A stretch of 47,058 nucleotides of DNA from Lishizhenia tianjinensis (lineage in GTDB: Bacteria > Bacteroidota > Bacteroidia > Flavobacteriales_D > Crocinitomicaceae), in assembly GCA_945863425.1 (NCBI GenBank), contig CAMBBW010000004.1:1-47058 (forward strand), given 5' to 3'. Positions 15,792 to 24,242 of the stretch are shown here, piece by piece. Under the pieces are notes generated by a model. It was given only the letters and a program-made list of their open reading frames with translations, had not been told where the DNA came from and searched no databases. A program made the position numbers and the translations under genes. Positions within the stretch are counted from its first letter, which is position 1, and each line of letters begins with the position of its first letter.

Positions 15792-16922
15792 ATGCACTTT
15801 GAATTAATTCAGTCAGATTCATCCTCTCGAGCAAGAGCGGGAATACTTCATACAGATCATGGAGCTATTGAAACCCCGATTTTTATGCCGGTTGGGACAC
15901 AGGGTACAGTAAAAGGTGTACATCAACAAGAATTACGAGAGGATATACAAGCCCAAATCATTTTAGGGAATACATATCATTTATATTTAAGACCAGGAAT
16001 GGACGTTATGGAGGCCGCTGGGGGACTTCATGCTTTTATGGGTTGGGAAAGGCCTATTTTAACAGACAGTGGGGGATACCAAGTTTATTCCCTCTCAGGC
16101 ACACGCAAAATTACAGAAGAAGGAGTTCGATTTCAATCTCACTTAGATGGAAGCTACCATTTTTTGAGCCCTGAAAAATCAATGGAAATACAACGGAGTA
16201 TTGGCGCAGACATTGTGATGGCGTTTGATGAATGCACCCCCTATCCATGCGATTATACGTATGCAAAAAAATCGATGGAAATGACTCATCGTTGGTTGAA
16301 AAGATGCGTAAATTACATGGATAAAACAGAACCAAAATACGGACATAATCAAGCATTGTTTCCAATTGTTCAAGGAAGTGTTTATAAGGACCTAAGAACT
16401 CAATCCGCCAATGAAATTGCTTCAGTAAATGCCGTGGGAAATGCAATTGGAGGACTTTCAGTTGGCGAACCTGAGGAGCATTTATATGAAATGACCGATT
16501 TGGTTTGCTCGATTTTACCAAGAGAAAAACCACGATATCTAATGGGAGTAGGAACTCCTGCAAATATTTTAGAATGCATCAGTTTAGGGATAGATATGTT
16601 TGATTGTGTAATGCCAAGCAGGAATGCAAGACATGGCTTACTATTCACGTGGAATGGTACAATTAATATAAAAAATGAAAAATGGGCGAAAGATTTTTCA
16701 CCCATTGACAATTCAAGTCCCATGTGGGCTGACCAAGTTTACACGAAAGCCTATTTGCGTCATTTGATTAAAACGAAGGAATATTTAGGTGTTCAAGTTG
16801 CTACGCTACATAATTTGACTTTTTACCTTCAACTCGTTAAAGAAGCCAGAAAACAAATTCTTGCCGGAACATTCGAAAACTGGAAAAACAAGTTAATTCC
16901 AACATTAAAACTACGGTTGTAA
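15792..16922 (+). CDS. tgt: tRNA-guanine transglycosylase Tgt, lacking the zinc cysteine triad
   Basis: A 376-residue TIM-barrel enzyme that swaps guanine 34 for preQ1 in tRNAs with GUN anticodons. The general acid/base Asp92 (LTDSGGYQV) and nucleophile Asp271 (MFDCVMPSRNARHG) are present, as are FDECTPYP and the QGS and GGLSVGE substrate-pocket blocks. The usual zinc site has three cysteines (C-x-C-x2-C) plus a histidine. Here the segment at residues 302-320, FSPIDNSSPMWADQVYTKA, has no cysteine, although the histidine is kept (His340 in TLHNLTFY). My recollection is that Flavobacteriia Tgt proteins share this loss, so it is probably a clade feature and not damage. It is followed after 9 bases by the LptF/G-type permease gene. 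Confidence 0.95.
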   Translation: MHFELIQSDSSSRARAGILHTDHGAIETPIFMPVGTQGTVKGVHQQELREDIQAQIILGNTYHLYLRPGMDVMEAAGGLHAFMGWERPILTDSGGYQVYSLSGTRKITEEGVRFQSHLDGSYHFLSPEKSMEIQRSIGADIVMAFDECTPYPCDYTYAKKSMEMTHRWLKRCVNYMDKTEPKYGHNQALFPIVQGSVYKDLRTQSANEIASVNAVGNAIGGLSVGEPEEHLYEMTDLVCSILPREKPRYLMGVGTPANILECISLGIDMFDCVMPSRNARHGLLFTWNGTINIKNEKWAKDFSPIDNSSPMWADQVYTKAYLRHLIKTKEYLGVQVATLHNLTFYLQLVKEARKQILAGTFENWKNKLIPTLKLRL

Positions 16923-16931
16923 GCTAACGCC

Positions 16932-18008
16932 ATGATAAAAATCATCGATAAATACATTATTAAAAAGTTTCTCGGTACTTTTTTTTTCATGCTTGGAATC
17001 ATCATGTTATTGGCTGTCGTATTCGATATTTCTGAAAAGCTGAGTGAATTCATTGACAATAAGGCTCCCTTTACTGAAATAATTTTTAATTATTACCTCA
17101 ATTTCATTTTGTTTTACGGAAACATGTTTTCCTCCATGATTATTTTTCTTTCTGTCATTTGGTTTACAGCAAAAATGGCGCAAGAAACCGAAATAATTCC
17201 TATCTGGTTCAGCGGAAGGCCCATTACCCGATTTATGAGGCCTTATTTTATGGGGGCAAGTATTTTAATGATTCTTTCCTTGATATTAAACCATTTCGTT
17301 GTTCCGCGTTCCAACAAGGTGAGATTAGCTTTTGAAGAGAAATACTACCGCGACCGGATGCATGTGGAGGAATATCACGCTGAATTCCCCGATAACGAAG
17401 TGGTTTATTTTTCTAGTTACGGCGGTGAAGACAATTTAATAAATGAATTTGTAGTAGAAAAATGGGACAAAAAAAAGAAAATCACCCATTTTCTAAAAGC
17501 AAGAACCGCTCAAAATGTTATTGGTACGAACAAATGGATATTAACCGATCTGTACGAGCGAAAGATTGGTTATCCTAATGATCAATTAACCCAGCGACAA
17601 AGGAAAGACACCACTTTTCAGTTCACAATTGATGATATGGCCCAAAGAGATAATATAGCTGAAGCCATGACTTATACCCAATTAACGAAACACATCGATA
17701 GAGAAAGAAAAAAAGGATCGGCTAACATCCCCTATTTTGAAATAGAGCTACACCAACGCACCTCTTATCCTTTTGCAGCTTATATCCTCACAATTATTGG
17801 CGTTGCGGTATCTTCTCAAAAAAAACGAGGTGGAATCGGAATTAATATTGCCATCGGATTAGGCATTGTATTTGTTTATATTTTTGTAATGAAGGTTGCT
17901 ACGGTCGCTACTATTAAAATCGGTTTTCCGGCTTTCATTGCTGTTTGGATACCTAACATGATTTTCGCCCTAGTTGCTCTATTCATGTATCGATTTTCAC
18001 AAAAATAA
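16932..18008 (+). CDS. LptF/LptG-family lipopolysaccharide export permease (YjgP/YjgQ)
   Basis: A 358-residue permease with the family layout: three N-terminal membrane helices, a beta-jellyroll periplasmic domain (about 130-270), then three C-terminal helices. The start MIKIIDKYIIKKFLGTFFFMLGI is characteristic (D-x-Y-[IL]-x-K-x-[FL]-L). It would form the LptB2FG pump that moves LPS out of the inner membrane. Whether it is LptF or LptG is not certain; Bacteroidota often have a second gene elsewhere. The 9-base gap to tgt means they are co-transcribed, an arrangement I recall from other Flavobacteriia. Confidence 0.9.
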   Translation: MIKIIDKYIIKKFLGTFFFMLGIIMLLAVVFDISEKLSEFIDNKAPFTEIIFNYYLNFILFYGNMFSSMIIFLSVIWFTAKMAQETEIIPIWFSGRPITRFMRPYFMGASILMILSLILNHFVVPRSNKVRLAFEEKYYRDRMHVEEYHAEFPDNEVVYFSSYGGEDNLINEFVVEKWDKKKKITHFLKARTAQNVIGTNKWILTDLYERKIGYPNDQLTQRQRKDTTFQFTIDDMAQRDNIAEAMTYTQLTKHIDRERKKGSANIPYFEIELHQRTSYPFAAYILTIIGVAVSSQKKRGGIGINIAIGLGIVFVYIFVMKVATVATIKIGFPAFIAVWIPNMIFALVALFMYRFSQK

Positions 18009-18011
18009 TTT

Positions 18012-18043
18012 TGCGCCAAGGAAAATAAATATCTAAGGGCGCA
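18012..18043. terminator. Candidate bidirectional terminator between lptF/G-type gene and second LTA-synthase-like gene
   Basis: TGCGCC (18012-18017) pairs with GGCGCA (18038-18043) around a 20-base AT-rich loop. A T-rich tract follows on the plus strand (ATTTTATT) and an A-rich tract precedes it, giving T residues on the minus strand. It lies in the 24-base space between two convergent genes and overlaps the end of the leftward one. Confidence 0.45.
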
Positions 18044-19859
18044 TTTTATTCGTCAATAAATCTCTGCAATACCGTTGATAAGCCGCTTTTAAATGTTGTA
18101 TTTCCTTATATTTTGGGTTTTGTTTTGAATACACTTTTGATTCATTCCACACTTCTGGTTGTCCGGGAGTACCAAAGGAAATTAAGTTTTGTTGAGCGAA
18201 AGCTGCAATTACTTTTGGTTGTTTAGAGAAGTAAGAGCTGCCTATTGAGTAATACTTCGATTGAATGTTCAATAAATCCAAGATCGTTGGATAAATGTCA
18301 ATTTGCTGAATAGAACAAGTTGGTTTTTGCGGCTTCAACTTTCCAGAAGGGTCAAAAAAGGCAATTGGAATGCGATAACGCAAATCTAACGTTGCTTTTT
18401 CAGGCCTATTCGTTGGGCCCGTATGATCTGCGCAAATTACAAAAAGTGTATTCTTGTACCATGATTGTTTTTGGGCTTTATCAAAGAATGCTTTCAACGC
18501 AAAATCGACATAGCTCAATGTTCCACAGATTGGTTCAGGACCCATTTTCACTTTCGATTGGAATTCTGTTGGAATGGAAAAAGGATGATGAGAAGACAAG
18601 GTGAAAATCATTGAAAAAAATGGCTTTTTAAATTCATTCATTTTATCAATTGACCAATTCAGCATATTATGATCCCAAATGCCCCAATTTCCATCAAAAT
18701 GTTTTTCATTATTGTATTCTTTTCGGCCAAAATAATGATCAATTCCCGTTGCAGCACAATAACTATCAAAGCGCATAGAACCATTAGTTGCTCCATGAAA
18801 AAATGCTGTTTCGTAACCTTTTTTATTTAGAATTTGTGGGAGACCCGAAAATTGATTACTACTATACGACGAAAGGATAAAAGGCTCATCCATCCATGCA
18901 GGAATTGAAGATAAGATTGTTGGAAGTGCATCCATTGATGTTCTTCCATTGGCATAACCATTCGGAAAATAAACGGATTGATTTAAAATAGAGTCTAAGA
19001 AAGGAGTATAACTATCTGGATTTCCAGGGCCCACATAAGCACTACCAAAACTTTCCAATAATAGAAAAACAACATTCGTTGAATCACCCAATATATTTTG
19101 AGGGGAAGAAACTCGAATGGGATTAAAATATTTTCGTTCCTCCGCCTCTGAAAAATAATGTTTTGGTTCAACCCCGCGAAATTCAATAGTTTTTATCATT
19201 GTAAAAGCAGAGTTCAATACAATAGGAGATTTTTCAACCGTGGTATAAATCGTTGCATCCAAAATACCAATTGGTTTTAATTGGAACCCTCCACGTCCAA
19301 CGATAACAAATAAGAAGATTATTAATGGATAAAAAGCCCAGGATTTCCAACTCGCTATTGATAAGGATGCACTTTTAATCTTTCGTTCACTCCAAATTAG
19401 TACAAAAACACTAGCCCCAAATAAAAGAAACAGCCACCAAAATTCAAGTAAAAAGACACCCGCCAAAGAGTTTGTTTCTTTAGTGTTTAGCATAAAAATC
19501 AAGTAATCATAACTAATTCTCTTGAAAGTGTAGGAATAATAGGCAATATCCCACGTATTGAATGCTAATACGGTTGAGCTAATAAAGACAAACAATACTG
19601 AATTAATCCGATTTTGCCATTTTTGCCATTTTTGCGGCGTTGGAAGAAAGTATAAAATTACAACTGGAAATAAAAAAAGGCTAAGTGTAATAATATCAAA
19701 CCAGGATCCGATTAAAAAATCCATGGCTGTAACTCCATGAAACAAATTAAAGTTAAAGAAAAATAAAACCAATCGATAGACTAAAAGTAAGACAACAACA
19801 ACACCAAATTTCAACAGAAAAGAGCGAATTGGAGCAAATCCATCTGGTTTATTTAACAT
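18033..19859 (-). CDS. LTA-synthase-family membrane phosphotransferase/sulfatase-fold protein (copy 2)
   Basis: A 608-residue relative of the protein at 8511-10370, with five N-terminal membrane helices (to about 190) and a catalytic domain. Matching positions are Glu269 in FLLLESFGSA, Thr307 as nucleophile in NGRTSMDALP and Asp-His in ICADHTG. Both copies share a VGRGGFQ/LARGGFQ segment just before the catalytic domain, which shows common descent. The nucleophile context GRTSMD is closer to canonical LtaS than copy 1. The likely role is transfer of a phospho-alcohol head group to an envelope lipid or glycan, but the acceptor is unknown. It follows the MazG-like gene by 4 bases, so it is in the tyrS operon. 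Confidence 0.86.
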   Translation of the reverse strand: MLNKPDGFAPIRSFLLKFGVVVVLLLVYRLVLFFFNFNLFHGVTAMDFLIGSWFDIITLSLFLFPVVILYFLPTPQKWQKWQNRINSVLFVFISSTVLAFNTWDIAYYSYTFKRISYDYLIFMLNTKETNSLAGVFLLEFWWLFLLFGASVFVLIWSERKIKSASLSIASWKSWAFYPLIIFLFVIVGRGGFQLKPIGILDATIYTTVEKSPIVLNSAFTMIKTIEFRGVEPKHYFSEAEERKYFNPIRVSSPQNILGDSTNVVFLLLESFGSAYVGPGNPDSYTPFLDSILNQSVYFPNGYANGRTSMDALPTILSSIPAWMDEPFILSSYSSNQFSGLPQILNKKGYETAFFHGATNGSMRFDSYCAATGIDHYFGRKEYNNEKHFDGNWGIWDHNMLNWSIDKMNEFKKPFFSMIFTLSSHHPFSIPTEFQSKVKMGPEPICGTLSYVDFALKAFFDKAQKQSWYKNTLFVICADHTGPTNRPEKATLDLRYRIPIAFFDPSGKLKPQKPTCSIQQIDIYPTILDLLNIQSKYYSIGSSYFSKQPKVIAAFAQQNLISFGTPGQPEVWNESKVYSKQNPKYKEIQHLKAAYQRYCRDLLTNKMRP

Positions 19860-19863
19860 CGTT

Positions 19864-20190
19864 TTATTTCAATTTACTGTTTGTTTGATGGCGATTCGCA
19901 TCTCGGGAAGTTTTCTTTTCTAAATTTTTCTTCAACGCTGTTTCTAAATCAATCCCTGTTTGATTAGCTAAACAAATGAGGACGAAAAGCACATCCGCCA
20001 ATTCATCCCCCAGGTCTTTACCTTTATCAGATTCTTTTTCACTTTGCTCTCCATATCTACGCGCAATGATTCGCGCAACTTCCCCAACTTCCTCAGTAAG
20101 CATTGCCATATTAGTTAGCTCATTGAAATAACGCACTCCAACTGTTTGAATCCAGTCGTCTACGAGTTTTTGTGCATGATTAATTTCCAT
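19864..20190 (-). CDS. MazG-like nucleotide pyrophosphohydrolase
   Basis: A 108-residue all-alpha NTP pyrophosphohydrolase of the small MazG/iMazG type that cleaves (d)NTPs to NMP and diphosphate. The magnesium-binding pattern E-E-x-x-E followed by E-x-x-D is visible as LTEEVGEVARIIARRYG and LGDELADVLFVLICLAN. The N-terminal DDWIQTVGVRYFNELTNM resembles the MazG-like proteins of Bacteroidota. It lies 2 bases after tyrS and 4 bases before the LTA-synthase-like gene. Confidence 0.88.
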   Translation of the reverse strand: MEINHAQKLVDDWIQTVGVRYFNELTNMAMLTEEVGEVARIIARRYGEQSEKESDKGKDLGDELADVLFVLICLANQTGIDLETALKKNLEKKTSRDANRHQTNSKLK

Positions 20191-20192
20191 GA

Positions 20193-21467
20193 TTACTCTG
20201 CGACAATTATGTAATTATTTTTCTTTCCTTTTCCAAGTAAAATATACTTTCCATTGATAAGATGATCCATGTTTAAGATAAAATCTTCGCCCACTTTTTC
20301 TTTGTTTACGCTCACTGCATTAGCTTTTAATTCGCGTCGAGCTTCCCCATTTGACGCTAAAAAACCGGTACCATTTCCCAAAGCATCCACAATACTAAGT
20401 CCCTTTTTAAATTCAGAAATAGGAAGCATAGATGTTGGAACTCCTTCAAAAACAGCAAAGAAATCTTCTTCACTTAATTGTTGTAAATCGCTAAATGTGG
20501 ATTTTCCAAAAAGTATATTACTTGCTGCAATGGCACCATTCAAGGCTTCTTGACCATGAACTCTATTCGTAATATCCTCTGCTAAAGCTTTTTGAAGCAC
20601 TCTTACATGAGGAGCTTCTTGATGTTCTCTTTCTAATTCCTCAATTTCCTCTTTATTTTTCAATGTGAAAATACGAACATAAGTTGCCGCATCATCGTCA
20701 CTCGCATTCAACCAATACTGATAAAATTTATATGGGGATGTTTTATTTTTATCAAGCCAAACATTTCCTCCTTCCGTTTTACCGAATTTTGTGCCATCCG
20801 CTTTTTTAATTAACGGTGTTGTAATAGCAAAAGCATCTCCTCCGTTTTTTCTGCGAATTAATTCAGTTCCGGTTACAATATTACCCCATTGATCCGAACC
20901 TCCTAATTGGATGGAACAATTAAGGTGTTGATTCAAATAATAAAAATCATAGCCTTGCAAAAGTTGATAGGAGAATTCAGTAAATGACATTCCAGTTTCT
21001 AATCTGTTTTTCACCGAATCTTTTGCCATCATATAGTTGACCGTGATGTGCTTTCCAATATCTCGAATAAACTCTAAAAAAGAAATTCCTTCAAACCAAT
21101 CGAAGTTATTAAGTAATTGGGCAGGATTTTTCTCGGCTTCAAAATCTAAGAACTGAGTTAATTGGGCCCTCACGCCATCAATATTTTTTTGTAACGATTC
21201 TTTATCCAATAAATTTCTTTCTTGGGATTTTCCGGAAGGATCTCCAACCATTCCAGTTGCACCTCCAACAAGAGCAATTGGTTTATGTCCCGCACGCTGA
21301 AAATGAACCAAGGTCATTATTTGAACCAAACTTCCTATGTGCAGTGAATCCGCAGTCGGGTCAAATCCAATATAAGCTGTAGCTAGGCCCTTTTTTAAAT
21401 GTTCTTCAACTCCGGGAGTCATGTCATGAATCATCCCTCTCCAACGCATTTCTTCTATAAAGTCCAT
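20193..21467 (-). CDS. tyrS: Tyrosyl-tRNA synthetase
   Basis: A 424-residue class I synthetase charging tRNA-Tyr. The HIGH motif appears as LHIGSLVQI and the KMSKS loop as KFGKTEGGNVWLD, the form normal for bacterial TyrS. The QLGGSDQWGNIVTG block and the C-terminal S4-like domain (SNGEARRELKANAVSVN, GKYILLGKGKKNNYIIV) are present. The frame runs three codons upstream to a TTG; the ATG at 21467 (MDFIEEMRWRGMIHD) matches family N-termini. First gene of a tyrS-MazG-LtaS-like operon, with a TAATTTTG box 18 bases upstream. Confidence 0.96.
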   Translation of the reverse strand: MDFIEEMRWRGMIHDMTPGVEEHLKKGLATAYIGFDPTADSLHIGSLVQIMTLVHFQRAGHKPIALVGGATGMVGDPSGKSQERNLLDKESLQKNIDGVRAQLTQFLDFEAEKNPAQLLNNFDWFEGISFLEFIRDIGKHITVNYMMAKDSVKNRLETGMSFTEFSYQLLQGYDFYYLNQHLNCSIQLGGSDQWGNIVTGTELIRRKNGGDAFAITTPLIKKADGTKFGKTEGGNVWLDKNKTSPYKFYQYWLNASDDDAATYVRIFTLKNKEEIEELEREHQEAPHVRVLQKALAEDITNRVHGQEALNGAIAASNILFGKSTFSDLQQLSEEDFFAVFEGVPTSMLPISEFKKGLSIVDALGNGTGFLASNGEARRELKANAVSVNKEKVGEDFILNMDHLINGKYILLGKGKKNNYIIVAE

Positions 21468-21485
21468 GTAAATCAATTGTTTTTA

Positions 21486-21493
21486 CAAAATTA
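21486..21493 (-). promoter_or_regulatory. Candidate -7 box of the tyrS operon
   Basis: Reads TAATTTTG on the minus strand, an exact TAnnTTTG match, 18 bases before the tyrS ATG. I see no T-box-like leader, and the space is far too short for one. The -33 element is weak. Confidence 0.5.
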
Positions 21494-21532
21494 CTTTTTT
21501 CTTATGACTTAATACATTTATAATAAGATCCT

Positions 21533-22909
21533 TTATAATTCCTTGGCAATTTTTGAGCGTACTTTCCCTAGGGAAAATTGCGTTTCAATTTCATCTCCTA
21601 TGGCTAATTGCTCACTGTCCTTTACCACTACTCCATTTTTATAGGTTATGGAAAAACCTCGATTTAATACGTGAATTGGATCTAATAAATGAACATATTT
21701 TTCGGTTTCTTCTAATTGCCGTTTTGTAGAGAGTATAAAACCTGCCAAACCCACCTGGATCTTGTCATTCCATTGATCTATTTGTAACTTAGGACTAGTT
21801 AATATGACTTGAGAAAAATGGTTTAATTTGATTTGTATTTGATTAATTTCTGCTTGATTTTTAGATAATTCAGTTGAAACAGCATAACGCATCCAATTGC
21901 TTTTCTCGTTCAATTCTTGGCTTGAATATGCAATACAATGTTTCACACCCTGCTTAAAAATGAGTATTGTTGATTGTAATAGTTGATTTGAATTAAAAAG
22001 AACATCTATTGATTTCTGGATAATTAGCTTTTGATTATCTTTTATTTCCTGGTCAAATTCTCGAAAAGTTTGCACCATAAATTCGGCTAATTTACTTGGT
22101 GTTATCGCATTTCGAAAAGCAATTAGTTCAGCCACATTCAGATTAGTGGAATGACCTATACCTGTTAATATCGGCAAGGGAAAAGTTGCAATCGCCTTAC
22201 ATAAATCAAAATGATTATAGCACGTCATTCCAACCTCAGCGCCCCCACCGCGAACAAGAACTACTAAATCGAAATGATGAATCACCTTTTTTATTTTCTC
22301 AAGTGTCTGAATTATAGAATCGACGGCCTGATCCCCTTGCACATAGGCATTAAACAAAAAAGTGAAAAATGAATATCCTTTTTCATTATTCGATAAAACA
22401 TCCATAAAATCTGAAAGTCCTTTACTGGAATCTGCTGAGATGATCGCGATTCTTTTGGGTAAAATGGGAAAAGGAAGTAATTGGTTTTGATTTAAAACCC
22501 CTTCTTCCTGAAGTTTTTTAAGTGTTTCTTCGCGTTGTTTTTGTACTTCGCCCAAAGAAAAAGATGGGTCAATATCAACAATTTGCAAACTCAAGCCATA
22601 TAATTCGGTGAATGTTATTTTCACTTGCAGCAACAAATTACTTCCTTCCTTTAATGGTTCTTTTACTACTTGAATAAATTGTTGGTTTATCCGATCGAAA
22701 TTTTGTTTCCAAATTATGCCCGATATTTGAGCGACTATTTTATCATTCTCACGTTGAACAATTTCTGGAAAAGCATGCCCACTTGGGAATCGGTTGAATT
22801 TATGAATTTCAGCTTTCACCCAATAGTGCTGCGCATAGCGCTCTTCTATCGTTTTCCGAATGGAGGAAACTACTTGTTTAAGGGTGAAAACTTGACGATT
22901 ATCGGACAT
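21533..22909 (-). CDS. xseA: Exodeoxyribonuclease VII large subunit
   Basis: A 458-residue catalytic subunit of ExoVII, which degrades single-stranded DNA. An N-terminal OB-fold is seen (VFTLKQVVSSIRKTIEERYAQHYWVKAEI through about 100), then the catalytic region with KRIAIISADSSKGLSDFMDVL, VVLVRGGGAEVGMTCYNHFD and PILTGIGHSTNLNVAELIA, and a long coiled-coil-like helix (about 290-400). Length is normal. The small subunit XseB, usually encoded next to it, is not found: only 65 bases separate it from tyrS downstream, and the gene upstream belongs to another function. Confidence 0.94.
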   Translation of the reverse strand: MSDNRQVFTLKQVVSSIRKTIEERYAQHYWVKAEIHKFNRFPSGHAFPEIVQRENDKIVAQISGIIWKQNFDRINQQFIQVVKEPLKEGSNLLLQVKITFTELYGLSLQIVDIDPSFSLGEVQKQREETLKKLQEEGVLNQNQLLPFPILPKRIAIISADSSKGLSDFMDVLSNNEKGYSFFTFLFNAYVQGDQAVDSIIQTLEKIKKVIHHFDLVVLVRGGGAEVGMTCYNHFDLCKAIATFPLPILTGIGHSTNLNVAELIAFRNAITPSKLAEFMVQTFREFDQEIKDNQKLIIQKSIDVLFNSNQLLQSTILIFKQGVKHCIAYSSQELNEKSNWMRYAVSTELSKNQAEINQIQIKLNHFSQVILTSPKLQIDQWNDKIQVGLAGFILSTKRQLEETEKYVHLLDPIHVLNRGFSITYKNGVVVKDSEQLAIGDEIETQFSLGKVRSKIAKEL

Positions 22910-23039
22910 GGGGACAATTGAGGAATGAAGTTACAAATTATTCGAACCCAAATCGCTAAGAAAGCAATCGAATTATTTTTTATTCATGCCATGTAAAACC
23001 CTTTCTAATCGAACCGAAGCAAGGAAAAGAATAGTCCTT

Positions 23040-23573
23040 TTACTTGTAAAATGGAGAAATCATAAAGTATACCACTACACCTGTTATTGCAACATACAAC
23101 CATATAGGAAAGGCAAAACGCGTCCATTTTTTGTGTTTATCAAATTTACCTTCCCACGCAAAAAGGTAAGTAAACAAAACTAATGGAATAACAGCCACAC
23201 TTAAAACAATGTGTGAGATTAATATAGTATAATAGACTGCTTTCATTGAACCTCCATATGGGGTGGAATCTGATGTCATGTGATAGGCTACATAACAAAG
23301 TAAAAACAATAAAGATAATCCAAGGCAAATCTGCATCAAACTCTGATGTAATCGCCGATTTTTACTTTTTATAGCAACCAACGACGCTATTAATAAAATT
23401 GCCGTTACACCATTAATTCCTGCATAAAATGGGGGTAAACAGGATAAGTCAATCCCGTCTACTTTTATTCCAAATAAAGCAGCAACAGCAATTGGTATAA
23501 CAATCGAAACAATTACAATTAACTTTCTAAACTTCGCTATTTGCGCTTCATTTTTTAATGTTGTACTCATCAT
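23040..23573 (-). CDS. DUF420 membrane protein (cytochrome-oxidase-associated)
   Basis: A 177-residue protein with five predicted membrane helices. DUF420 members occur next to SCO and cytochrome-oxidase genes in Bacteroidota and Firmicutes (CtaM-like neighbourhoods) and are thought to help oxidase assembly, but the mechanism is not known. Recognisable blocks are LPPFYAGINGVTAILL, HQSLMQICLGLSLLFLLCYVAYH and YYTILISHIVLSV, with conserved histidines in the helices that could bind heme or copper. It overlaps the 3' end of the SCO gene by 26 bases, so it is the last gene of the oxidase operon. Confidence 0.88.
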   Translation of the reverse strand: MMSTTLKNEAQIAKFRKLIVIVSIVIPIAVAALFGIKVDGIDLSCLPPFYAGINGVTAILLIASLVAIKSKNRRLHQSLMQICLGLSLLFLLCYVAYHMTSDSTPYGGSMKAVYYTILISHIVLSVAVIPLVLFTYLFAWEGKFDKHKKWTRFAFPIWLYVAITGVVVYFMISPFYK

Positions 23574-24222
23574 TTAATAATTTAAGGATTTCAATTTTCA
23601 TTCTATTATATTCTCCGGTATCGACTTTGCCATTTAACTCTGTAACACGGTAAACACCCCTCACATGTCCTTCCATATCAACTAAAGTAAAGGACCCAGA
23701 ATGGGCGTACCCTCCTTCAGACTCATCATCTTTACCCGCGAATGTCAGAAAGTCTTCTATCCCTAAGCGATGCGTTTCTTCCTCATTTCCAGTTAAAAAA
23801 GTCCAGTTTTTTGAAATAATACCCGCATTTTGTCGGTACTTTCTTAAGATTGATGGAGTATCATGTTTTGGATTAATAGTAAACGACAAAAATTGTATTT
23901 GATCTGAATATAATACTAATTCTTTATTTAGCTTTTTCAATTGTGAATTCATTACGGGACAAACTGTTGGACATGTTGCAAAGAAAAACTCAGCAATCCA
24001 AATTCTATTTTTAAAGTTTTGATTGGTTTTCCAAATTGAATCTTCGTTTAAATACTTAAAATCTGGAATCTTATGGAAAAGTGTGTCAATTGATTTTTTT
24101 CCATTGATTGTTTTATATTCCAAATCAAAATTTCCGAGAATCGGTAAAACACGCACCTTTTTAACTTCTTGATTGCAAGCCAAAAATAACATAGATAATA
24201 TGGAAGTTAAGATCAATCGCAT
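23548..24222 (-). CDS. SCO1/SenC-family copper chaperone lipoprotein
   Basis: A 224-residue thioredoxin-fold protein that delivers copper to the CuA site of cytochrome oxidase. A lipoprotein signal is seen at the start (LFLAC, lipid-bearing Cys16). The copper ligands are Cys84 and Cys88 in ATCPTVCPVM and His174 in YAHSGSFTLVD, so the C-x3-C plus His set is intact. It lies in the oxidase operon just after a second SCO-like gene that lacks the histidine, and overlaps DUF420. Confidence 0.93.
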   Translation of the reverse strand: MRLILTSILSMLFLACNQEVKKVRVLPILGNFDLEYKTINGKKSIDTLFHKIPDFKYLNEDSIWKTNQNFKNRIWIAEFFFATCPTVCPVMNSQLKKLNKELVLYSDQIQFLSFTINPKHDTPSILRKYRQNAGIISKNWTFLTGNEEETHRLGIEDFLTFAGKDDESEGGYAHSGSFTLVDMEGHVRGVYRVTELNGKVDTGEYNRMKIEILKLLNDEYNIKK

Positions 24223-24242
24223 TTTATAAAAACAGCAATGAT

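Noticed and set aside
16111-16723. Several leftward open frames opposite tgt
   Set aside because: They are shadows of a highly conserved gene on the plus strand; none has a promoter or protein-like composition.
19605-19635. Short tandem repeat of TTTTTGCCAT units
   Set aside because: It lies inside the second LTA-synthase-like gene and simply encodes a QKWQKW loop.
22986-23183. Rightward 65-codon open frame after the xseA start
   Set aside because: Half of it is antisense to the DUF420 gene and the translation is basic and cysteine-scattered without any recognisable pattern.
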